This document shows positions 47,561-58,590 of a DNA stretch of 64,000 nucleotides, one piece after another. The first letter of the stretch is position 1; the number at the start of each line of letters is the position of its first letter. Origin of the DNA: Pyronema omphalodes (lineage: Eukaryota; Ascomycota; Pezizomycetes; Pezizales; Pyronemataceae); NCBI GenBank assembly GCA_024516155.1, contig JAJJXM010000030.1:248001-312000 (forward strand). The letters are read 5' to 3'. Position numbers and translations under genes: made by a program. The notes beneath the pieces are model-generated. The model ran no database searches and was not told the DNA's origin. It was given only the letters and a program-made list of their open reading frames with translations.

Positions 47561-47632
47561 GGCCGCATGGCCCAATGGCAAGGCGCTTGACTACGAATCA
47601 AGAGATTGCAGGTTCGATCCCTGCTGTGGTCA
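47561..47632 (+). tRNA. tRNA-Arg (anticodon ACG), copy 3
   Basis: Identical in all 72 nt to the other two copies. A run of six T follows about 6 bp downstream. Confidence 0.96.
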
Positions 47633-47834
47633 CAAACATTTTTTGGTCCCTGTTTCTCTGTTTTATTCGGTTGTATGGGATTGATGAAGTTGTCAGAATG
47701 TGACTTGTCTGGGTATTATTCTTTTTGTAATTCGATTCATGTTGATATATATTCACACTTCTTGCCACCATTGAGGAGATTTTGTAGATTTACAATACTC
47801 GTGTCTAAAGATGGTGGCTAGCGCCACCACCCCC

Positions 47835-47878
47835 GGTCGCTCGTCAACGAGCAACCGGCGGCACTCCTACGGAGTGCC
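47835..47878. other. Two adjoining GC-rich hairpins
   Basis: GGTCGCTCG-TCAA-CGAGCAACC (one mismatch) at 47835-47856 and GGCACTCC-TAC-GGAGTGCC (8-bp perfect stem) at 47860-47878. They lie in a short GC-rich island about 200 bp after the third tRNA. Function unknown. Confidence 0.6.
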
Positions 47879-48512
47879 CGACAGTCGTCCGTGAAGCGGT
47901 CGTATCGAACACAGCAACCTCCTCATCCGCCGCATTCCACCCCCGGCTCCATCACCACCACGACGTGTAAATTATTCCAGTAAAGCATAATATTGAACAA
48001 GGGACCCTTAAGTGTAAAGAGACAAATTTTCAGGATGAAATAGCTGTTGTGAAGAGAATTATGATTGAGAAACTACTCGCTAAAGCGTACATAGATATCG
48101 TTGCAAAAACCGTTTCATCATCATTTAAACATAAAAACCCGTTACATACATAGATATCCTTCATCAGTACTATCCATAACTATATCCATCAACCTATATC
48201 CTTCAGCCTATACCCATATCGATAATATCCATCACTACATTCATCACTATATCCATCAACCGTACCCATTTCCATTGTCATATCCATGTCCAGGCTCCCA
48301 TCCATATCTTTTCAAATACCCTGTAATCGATATCCTAACTATCTGTATCCTAATTCCAATCCTATTCCAATCCACCACCACTATCACCACTATTGTCGTG
48401 TTTCCGTGTATACCAACTCCTACTTCTGTTTATCTATTTCATCCCTACTCCTCCTCCCCTTTTCCTTCTCCTCTTCTCCTGTTCCTCCTCTTCCTCCTCT
48501 TTGTCCTCCTTC

Positions 48513-51500
48513 TTAAATCATATTCATCCTCTCTCCCGTTCCAGTTCCCCTACTCCTAACACTTCCCGCGGGACTTCTAGCATCCCTTCTCCTCGCCTCC
48601 TCAATCCTACTAATCTCCTCATAATACTCCTCCGGGTTCCTCCACTGACCCTCCCATTCTCCCGCATCATATTCCAGTTGTGGCGGTGTCATTTCATATC
48701 CTCTCCCATAGCTCTCTGCTCTACTACTGTAGCCATCACTTCTACCATAACTATCCCCACGTCCATGTCCATAGTTATCCGCCCTACTATCACTTCTATG
48801 GCTGCCATTAGAGTTGCCATACCCATCACCCCGACCATCACCACGACTACTATTCGTCATTCTCGAATCCCTTCCCCCGTCTCTATCCCTATCCCTAGGT
48901 GCCGGAGTCCGATCCCGTTTTCCAGGTTCAAGATACATTCTCAAAGCCTGATGGACCGGAAAATCATTCGGTAGCGGAGGCGGAGATAAAGGCATAGGAG
49001 GTAGCTTTCTGATCAATGGTTTAAACGCCGGCTCGGAGGTTGTACGTTTATGGGAGTTGGAACGGTTCAGGGATGGAGGCTGGGGTAGGGGTTCGTCTGA
49101 GGTTGAGGAGAGATGCGGGGAGTTGTAGTATTGGTTTGTTTGTGATTGGGACTGTGATTGTGATTGTGATTGTGAGTGATGGCCTTGTCCCACCCTGGGG
49201 CTTCGGTCCTCTTGTCCAGGTCCTGGTTGACGGCTGGAGGATCGTAGTCTACTGGATGATCTGGGTGGATGTCCCGCTGGCTCGAGTCTTCGAACTTCCT
49301 CGAAACTTACGGGGCTTGTGGCATTCATAGTCTTCGCGGGTAGAGTAGGAATGGTGATACTTTCGTATGGTGCTGGTGCTGGGGCCATTGCCATTGCCGG
49401 AAGTGGGGGGATGGATTCATATGGTGCGTGCTGTGTCAAGGGACTTTTCTTGATTGGTTGTGTAGGCGTAATGACGGATTCATAGGGAGCGGGGGTGTAG
49501 GCTCTGTTTTCGAGTGGTGGGGCGGGGGAGAGCTCTCGTGCGGGTGTCTTGGAACGTCCTCGGTATGGGGCGGGGGAAAGGTGCCGGGTTGAGGGGGAGA
49601 GGGCTCGTTCGCTTCTTGGTACGGCGCTGCGTGCGGGTGATGCCGGACGGGAGGTGAGTTCTGCGCGCCAGGCTTTGGGATTGGATGGTAGTCCTCTGGA
49701 GATTGATAGGTTGCGGGAAAGGGAGCTGGGAGTGGGGGATGCTCCACGGAGTGTGTAATGTCCTCCATTCCCATTACCTCCGCCATATCCATGCTCCAGT
49801 TGATCCGACCACTGTCTTAAGGTCCTTTCGCTGCGGGATCTTCTCACCCCGGCTTCGTGGACGTTTCTGAATTGTCTACCCCTGGTTTGGCTTTCTAATC
49901 TTGGACCTCTGGTTTGGGAAGAAGCTCGGAGGTTCCGGGATAAACGTTCTTCTTCTTCATGTTGGCGGTCTACTTCATCTGACATCTCCTGATAAAGCAA
50001 TGCCTGGGGACTCATCGGAAGCGGGGAAGAAGGGGATCGAAGATGAGATCCCTGGAGTTCCTTAACCCGACTGCGACCACGTTCACGGGAGCTTTCGCGG
50101 GGCCATTCTCGAGCCGATGGGGCGCGGACATTTGATCTAGCTCTACTTTGAGCCCGGGGAGGTGAAGCTCGACGGAGGCGACTAGACTCCCTTGGTGGAC
50201 TGCGGGCCCGCATACGACTGGAACCCCGCTCCATGCTTCTGTCCCGTAATCTGCTTGGTTCCCGTGCATGAGATCGGTCCCTTGCTCGACTACGTTCTCG
50301 GCCTGCAGGTGGACTGCGGTTTCGCATTCGGCTGGAGGTACGTTCGGTGCGTTCGCGGTCCATCGAGTGATCTCTGAGGCGAGTAGGAGCCCTATTACCC
50401 CGGTCCTCCATCCTGGAAGGAGCCCTATTACCCCGTTCCTCCATCCTGGAAGGAGCCCTAGCAACCCGATCCCGGTCATCCATCCTGGATGGAACCCTAG
50501 ACTGCTGTGGTATCTGAGGACTGGTGTAGTAACGTTCATCCTCAAAGTCATCCCTAATATCTTTTTCATCGAAATGCGCCGCCTGTTCTGCACTCATCAC
50601 CGGGCTACTGGGAGATTTAGGTTGTGCAACTTCCCTGGTGACACTACGATCTCTTGCTTGTGGTTCGTTGTATTGTGGGATATTGAACATAGGACGGGCA
50701 ATTTCAATAGAGTCGATCTCTACAGGTTCCTGCTCTGTGGGTTCGGGCTCTTCTCTGTAGAAAGCGGCTTGTGCGGAGAAGGGGAGAGGACTAGATGGTG
50801 ATCTTTGATGAGATTTCTTAATCTCGTAAGTTCTACCCCGGGGTTCTAGGGTTCCTCGCTCTGGGCTGCGGCGACGACGGTCGGGGCTTAGACGACGGAG
50901 GTTACCGAGGGCGCGGGGAGCTGCTCGTTGGCTATCAAGACGGTTGCTTCCCTTCTCAACCAAGTCTAAAAGAGCGGAGTCGTTATCTTTAGGACCCGCT
51001 GTATTGTTTTGATTGGTGTTGATAGCAGGAGGAGTCTGCTTCCGAGTGATAATCGGTGGAGAGATCTTTCCCTTCTTACTAGAGTCCTTGTCGCGTAGGA
51101 ATTGATCCATAGGAGGGAACTGAATTTGTAGACCGGCGACCTTGTTACGTAAACTCATGCTTCTTGTTCTTTTAGGGATTACAGGGGATGCAGTTGCGAC
51201 GGGAGCAGGTGCCATTTGTGGGGGTGTCGGTGCTCGCTCCATCTTGTATACATCACCTAACGTCACCGATGTACTGGCGGAAAATCCTAGGGAATTCCTG
51301 GTTTCGATTGGCGAAGAAATTTTGTGGGTCGCTCCTACTTGCTGGGCTGGGTTAATTGGTGTTTCCACGAGGATAGGAGAAGAAGTAGCTACATCGGAGT
51401 GTTGGCCTGGTGGCGGAGGTGGTGGTGGAGGCGCAGGTGCCATCAAGGGTTCGTCTAATCCGATGCGCTGGTGGGGAACTTGGTTCAATGGCGAAGATTC

Positions 51501-54500
51501 CGTAACCGGGGTAAGAAGTTTTCCTCCATTCGATCCTACTGCGGGAGTTTGAGTCCTAGTGTTCGGAAAAGCATCTCGCTGTTGCCAGAAAGGATCGATG
51601 GGGGTTAAAGCCGACATACCGATCGGAGTTGAGGTTGCTGAACGGGATGGCATACCAGCAGGGTGGAAAAATCTGTTTAATCCAGCAATTCCTGAAGCAG
51701 GAGATGTAGTCTGAGATCTTTGGATAGGATCCGGAGCTGCAGCGAAGTCTGTGATGAGCTTGAGAGGAGCATTCTTGGGTGTCATCTTGAGGGTTGCTCG
51801 TGGGTTTGTAGGAGAGCTGATGGAAAGCTTGCGAGTCAAAGCTCCGATTGTTCCACGGGGTTCGTTGTCTGATAAAGACCTCGCGTGGGAGGGTGTACGG
51901 CTACGTTGAGGAATGGGAGGTAGAGGCCCAGTCGGCGGTTCGATAACCGCGGTATGTCCAGCGCATGCGAAGCTAAATCCAATCAGCGACTGAGTGATAC
52001 CCGGTGAAGCTTACATACCAACGACGAGCGAGGTTTGCGTCCGAGTTGTTAACCGCAAATTCACCCCACCTTTTTACCAAGGAAGATATTTTCTTCCAGT
52101 CGTTCTTCCACAATAAAGTTGTCAAGAGGACTGCTTCACTATTATATGCATTAGTATTGCTTATGCATCTTAATGCATGAAGGAATGAAGTCTCAGAAGC
52201 TTACAGGTAGCAATGGTGTGAGACATAAACCTCAACAGCATCATTTTTGTCGCCAATAGCAAGTAAGCATAGAACCGCCATGTGGATATCATTCTTCTGC
52301 AGAAGCTTCAATACATAAGCTCGTGCGACATGAGTCCAAGAATTCTGCCCAGCTGTGCCACATGACTACGTTAGCAAACATTCTTACTCGCTAACGAACA
52401 TTTCCCGCAATAGATAGAGCCGCTGGAGATACAAATCTCGGTTCACAAACGCAGGTACCTAGCAGGGGAAGGAGTAGGGGGGGGGGGGGGGGGGGGGGGC
52501 AGGCTGTGTTCAAGACTGCATGGACAAAAATGCAAGCTTACCCATAGCGCTTAACGCGAGAAAGAGCCAATCGCCGGAAACATTGAAATCGGCGCCTAAC
52601 ATAACGGAAAGGGAATTCTGGTCAAGATCACCCAACCACATCCGGAGAATTAGTGAGTTTATTGAGCGTGCATTTACCGAGTCCACTGGGTATCTAATAT
52701 CAGCATCCGGCGTTTGTAAAAACATGAGTGGGTTTCGGAGTAAGAATAAGAAAAAACTGCAAAGAAAAAGAAAAACCCAAAACTTGAAACTGCAAATTAG
52801 AAACTCACATTCATCACCAATCAACTGTTCAATATCCCCACGCCATCCGAAAACACAGAAAAGCATTTCCTTCCGAAGGTCATCATCGGAAAGCCGATTT
52901 TGTGGCGCACCTTGGCGCGGGCTCTCATAGGTTACAGTTGATAGACGCGCTCTTAGATGCGCGAAAATATCCGAGACCTCTGGTAACAAATGTGGGACGT
53001 TCGTATGAGGAGTGTCTGGGCTTGGATGAATTTCCTGTCTCAAGGGATGCATTTTCCTTGAGGAGGCAGTTTGCACGGAAGTAATTGAAGCCGCGCCAAG
53101 GGATTGTTTCCTTGAAGAAGGACCCGATGTCGGAGAGGAAATTATGACATCGTATCCAGAACCTGTGGAACCTTTTCTTCCCATCCCAGGAGTGGAAATT
53201 GCAGTGGGTGGTGATGAATATTCGTTCACTCCCCCTGGTGTTCCACTACCGCTGTTACCGCCGTTACCCGACCCCTTACTTGATACCGACGGCGCACGCT
53301 CTCGGTTGCTACCATTGCTTCCCGTTGACGATCGCGAGCTGACAGATGATGGCCGCTGTTCCCGCATGCCCACGTTTGAAATACCCAACCCTGCATCTGC
53401 ATATACGGTCGGCTCCAGCTGATGCTGGTGCTGATGCTGATGCTGGTAGGGCATTGGTGGTGGTGCAGGTGCCATTGCCATGGATTGTGGCTCCGGCGGT
53501 GGGGGTGGTGCAGCGGCCATCAGGTAATCATTTTGTGGAACATGCGGCGGCTCCTCATCCAATAGAAGTATAATCTCCTGATGGTTGACGGTGGTTTGGT
53601 TTTTAATTTCATCGATGGATGCAGGCGGTGAGGGCGGCGGTAGAGCGGGGGCATGCTGGAAGCTAGCAAGTAGTTGTGGTGGATAGAGCGCGAATTGTTG
53701 AACGGTATTATCCCTTCCAAGAGTAAACAAAGCTCCCTTTGGTCCATAAATGCACATTCCAATAACATTGTTCGGTGTTGGAACGTATTCCCATTCGACA
53801 TTTTTGGTTCTTACGTCCCAAATGTAAGTTTCGCTAAAAATAAACATCATCAGTTTTCTAGTTTTCATGCATACGAATTTTCGAAGAACAAAAATAGGGA
53901 GGGGTTGCTCTGTATGTTTCCAAATTTGGACTTTGCAGAAACTGCATCCATCACAGGCGTGTGAGTGGCGCAGCGTTTGGGCTGCTGAACAAACTTACCC
54001 TGCCGAATATTGAACGATTCGTCCATTCCTTGACCAACCCAACCAATTAATCCCCTTTCCATTGCCATCCACTCGTTTCAAGACGCGCACCACTCTTGCG
54101 CTTTCATCGCCTTCTATGGATTTTGGTACACTCCATACCCTCAAATCACCATCCCGAGTCTGCACCGCCAGCATATCGGAAGTCTGCTTCGAGGAAGACG
54201 CATGCCATGCCAGGCCTACTATTGGTGACGGGGAAATAGATGTGGTAGTAAGCGTATGCAAAATTGTAAATGAAGGCGATAGGGCAGCGATCAGGACTGA
54301 GCCGTTATTGTATCTGTCCGACGAGAGTAGTGATATCACAAATTAGCCAAAACTCCGAAGTCCGGCGAAGGGAATGCAAAGGAAAAATATTCACATACCC
54401 CAAGGCAAAAGCTTTACAATTACCCGAAGGTGCAATTGCAACCAAAGGATTAAATATCGTGCGTGCCGATATTGATTCAGCTCTGATGGGATCGAACAAA

Positions 54501-55002
54501 ATGACATTTCCGATACTATCACCTATTTCCTCAGTTAGCATCTAATTAGTAAAAAGAAAAAACTATATTTCCATAGTTTTTCTCAAAGGGATTTTTCAAA
54601 TTAATTACCAAAAGCCAAATTTCCATTCTTCATCCAAGCCGCTGATTGAATATCATCATAAGCAACAAATCTCGAAATCTCCACTCCATTTTCCAGCGAC
54701 CATATTATAGCTGTCTTAGACGTATCCACTGTAACTATCCGAGTCGGTAACGTTCCGCTACTATTATCCACCGCGATAACTGTAACCTCCTCAGTATGAC
54801 CTTCGAACCGGCGTTCAAGTGCTAGACTATCATGTCGGACGACAACGACTGATGCTCCTTGCGTGAAGATGTAAAAGTCGTTAGATGCTGAGCAAGGTTG
54901 TAGCTTTTGTAAATCTACTGTGTCTCGCGAAGTGCTGGATACTGATATCATCGAGTTTGATCTTGTTGAGCCGGAGCCGATGGAGCCTTTACGAGACATC
55001 AT
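48513..55002 (-). CDS. WD40-solenoid protein with a long RS/proline-rich tail (Gemin5-like architecture)
   Basis: Eight exons: 55002-54609, 54522-54399, 54313-53999, 53833-52809, 52685-52542, 52352-52205, 52138-52019 and 51972-48513. All phases agree and give 1909 residues. The start is the first ATG; the conserved-looking frame upstream has none. Residues 1 to about 330 form WD40-type blades (RRFEGHTEEVTVIAVDN, TAIIWSLENG, GDLRVWSVPK, ETYIWDVRTK). A Ser/Gly/Pro-rich linker follows. A helical region at about 590-757 contains DWLFLALSAM, HVARAYVLKLLQKNDIHMAV, GDKNDAVEVYVSHH and EAVLLTTLLWKNDW, which resembles the TPR-like part of Gemin5. The last 1150 residues are low-complexity, with RS/RD repeats (RDRSHAREPSRLRDRSMERG) and proline clusters. 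A role in RNA or RNP metabolism is inferred from this layout only. Intron 5 (52541-52353) contains a 23-base homopolymer. Confidence 0.85.
52477..52499. repeat. Poly-G tract of 23 inside an intron
   Basis: On the transcribed (minus) strand it is C23, within intron 5 of the WD40 gene and upstream of its branch site. It could act as an extended pyrimidine tract. Confidence 0.93.
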
Positions 55003-58000
55003 GTTGAAGACGTGTGCTGTATATCCTTGATCTTCCCGGTTGTTTGTACCCAAGTACAGTTGTTGAAAGTATATATCCTTCGACGTAACAGTAACCTTAT
55101 CAGCCGTTTCTGAGTAAGATTATCGAAAGGAAGTCGAAGCAAGTAGATGCGAATTGAAAAGCTGTTTTTAACTCGTTGATCGGTTGGTTGTATTCGATGC
55201 GATGAGCTTCTGGCAGCTGGCTTCTGGCTATTGACTTTTGTCGTGAGTAGTAGCCGCGTAGCTATCCCACGTAGCTGCAACTTAAAACCAGGGACGGGAG
55301 TAGAATGTGTATATATGTGGTTTTTTTTTTTTTTTTTTTTGCTTTCCTTCCCACCAGCGACAGACTGCTGCGGCTGCTGCGAGTAAGGATCAAGAAAAAA
55401 AAACGCCCCACACTTCTGGGCTGCGCTGCCGAATGTAAGTTCTCCAGAAATTATGTATGGCTGCTGTATGTCTGTATGTATGTCGGGCGACTTTTAGAGC
55501 TACCTACCAGCACCATACACCCCCGGACGAACTTTAGGGCGAAGAGGTTATGCAGATAGGAACTAATGTGGCGGGATGGGTTGTGATGTTTAAGGTCCCA
55601 CACATACGCAACCGAAACCAAATGATAGACCAACCTTTTAGTGTGGTTAATAGCGGAACACCAACAAAAAACACGAAACCGGGATGTAGTTGACGATGGA
55701 GGGGTGGAGTGGGGGGAGGGGGGTGTATAAACAGGATGATTTCTGCGATGAATGGATATTATTTTTGAAGCAACAAAAAGGGGGAGGGAATTCGGAACTA
55801 TGGATTGTCAGACTCAATTGCGGAGTTCTGAAAAGCACAGCTACTTCGACTTCTGAATCATCTAGTAACCGAGGAAATATGACACTATATCGATCGACTG
55901 GAAGAGCGTTGTTGGTTATGTATAGCTACCAAACCAGCCACCAAGAGTAGAGGCAAATTTATCTACGCCCCAGCGAATGGCGAGAGTACTTGCGGTCCAG
56001 CCTAACTACCGGTCACTCATGGGCGCTTCAAAGGTTACTTGGCTGTTCGGGGCAGGGCAAGCAGGGCAACAGCGTCTGGCATAGCAACCGATATCAGCTG
56101 TGATTGAGTCGGTGAGCTGCCTTTGGGGGGATCTAGATATAAAGCTCGGCTACAGCTATTCCGTATTATCCATCAAACCTGATATCTCATCCTCAAGACG
56201 TATGGCGTCTTTAAAGGAAGTCGAAAATTGCATGTAGCAAAGAAGAAGAAAAATAGTTATCGCAGGCTGATTCCCATTCATTCGTTGTTTGCTCGTGATG
56301 CGTATCGATTACTAGATGGGATCAACCCAGGTGTCGCTAAACTACATACTCTAGTGTCTAGCTAAACTTATAACCCCTGATGCATAACAAGCAGCTAACA
56401 TCTGCAAGGTGGGAGGGGAGGGGAGGGGATGAGAGGGGAAGAGTGACTGTGGAAATCGCAACAAAGATCGCTGACTGGTCAATGTACCAGTTTCCCATCA
56501 CAACCCGTCACAGCGCTTCATCAGGCCTATCACAAACTTTCCGCCAGTTAAATTCGAAAAATTAACTTTGTAATTATTATTATTTTGCCTAGTGGACCTG
56601 CTGGACTGGCATGGGGCCTGTCCGGAGAAGGCAGTCAGGGAGCCCAGACGCAGGGGAGTTCTGTTGGATCGGGGAAGTCCTTCGCTTTTCGCAATACAGG
56701 GGTTCATCAGCCCTTCCGGCTCTTGAGATCCCTTTTCGAACCGCGGGGGCAGTTGATGATAATTTTCCAAGAAGGCAGAACAGCAAATACAGATAGTTGC
56801 TGTTGGAAATTCCATCAGGCATGAAAGAGAACACTGATGATAACTGTTGGTGTTTTTTTGTTTCATTTCGGAATGTTTGAACATGTTTTATGGGTAGGCT
56901 GCCGTGTCATGAGGGTTGATCCTCCGGCCTAGGTGTTTACTCTACAGTACTAACTTTGCGGCTCAACTACATATGTGTGTACTAGCTATGTACATAGGCA
57001 GCAAGCTCCACGCTGAAAAGGGAGCTAAAAGAGATGGGACAGATAGCTGAGCGCTTAGAGAAAGCACGAAGAAATGAAGCATGCACAGCTGATGGATGTA
57101 CGGGGCCGTTGGGTCCGTTGGGGAGTTTACCCACGAACCAGTACCGCGACGGAGAGAAATAAACGTGGGACCTGTCCTGGTCTGCCTGGGCCCGTGATAA
57201 TCACTAGATAGTCTGCTCATATGGTGTCGTATGGTGGTAGTCTGATACAGTAGTCGTCATCCATGATGATAGAGAGAAATAAAGCGTCTTTGAATTTCAA
57301 TTGGATAACCATGCGAGCATTTTTTTACACGAAACAAAGTTCGGATAGTGCTACAGAAAGAAAAAAAAAACTTGAACACAAGAAAAAGGTTTTTTAAAAA
57401 ATACTGTAAATATCCATATCACGATTCCTTTAATTAACTTAGGAAATACCCTCAGTGCAAATACATACTATTACCGACTCACCCATACCCCTCACTGTGC
57501 ACAAATCATAGTGATACAAACCGCAAACTTGCGATGTGCAATGTGTTACCCGTAGCAGGTGTGCGCATGTATGTAGCAGAAGCATCCGTCCGTTGCATCG
57601 GCGGGTATCTTCTTCCAGACCGAGGAGCTTCTGGGCGATGCGATGAAGATGGTGGGGGGTTCTGGAGAGGATTGATGGTGGGTGGGTGTGGAAGGAATAG
57701 CATCATACATAGAATCCCCGGGCGTGTGGGTTCATGCATCTGCGGTGTTTGGTGCCGTTAAAATCACATGAGTTATAATATCTGCACAATTCCGTCTTGC
57801 CGTACGTCGTCAATCTTCCGAATCAAAAGGTTATACATCCCTACTATGCTCAACTTATCCGAGTTCGGTACAGTATGTACAAAAAGGCAATCCATTTCAT
57901 TTTATTTTCTGTAAGTTAATATGCTTGATAGATTGAAATTGATAAATCATTTCAACCACTTTATCTGCAACAAACAAACGATAGGCCTACATAATGACAA

Positions 58001-58453
58001 ACGCGTGTCATATATATGTCATGATTAATTTACTATCTACACCTGCCCGCGCGCAGCCGCTCATCACCACCCCGATATTGCTATTCCTCCGATCCGGTAT
58101 ATGTGATACTTGCACTATACCGTTATATGCTGTGATCCTTCAGTTCTTCACTTCAGTCCTTTCATTCTTTAGGACTTAGGAATCGCAAGAAAAAAGGAAA
58201 TTATGCAGGATACCAAAGGAGAAGAAGAATACTATCACCTAGAACTTCCGCAGTTACTTCAGCTGTCACAGACTCACAGCTTCACAGATTTGATAATTTC
58301 TCTGTAGATCCTGCATCTAGTCCCCGTGGTAAAACCTTCAGCTCTATAACTACAGCCGTGACCGTCAAGACTTAAACCCCGCATTTCACTTAGCCTAGCT
58401 ATGTAGCTAGCGATACTGATGCAATCGATATCACGATAAGGTCTTCACCGTAA

Positions 58454-58590
58454 CAAAGGGTACCAAAGTGGACCGAACATGCATACCAAAGTGGATCAAA
58501 GGATACCAAAGGATACCAAGGATGCATACCAAAGTGGACCAAAGTGGACGAAAAGATACCAAGGCTGCATACCAAGGATACCAAACCAAG
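58454..58590. repeat. Degenerate ACCAAAGTGGA/GGATACCAA repeat
   Basis: About a dozen TACCAA or ACCAAAG units with GATGCATACC spacers. It is probably a decayed minisatellite. Confidence 0.8.
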
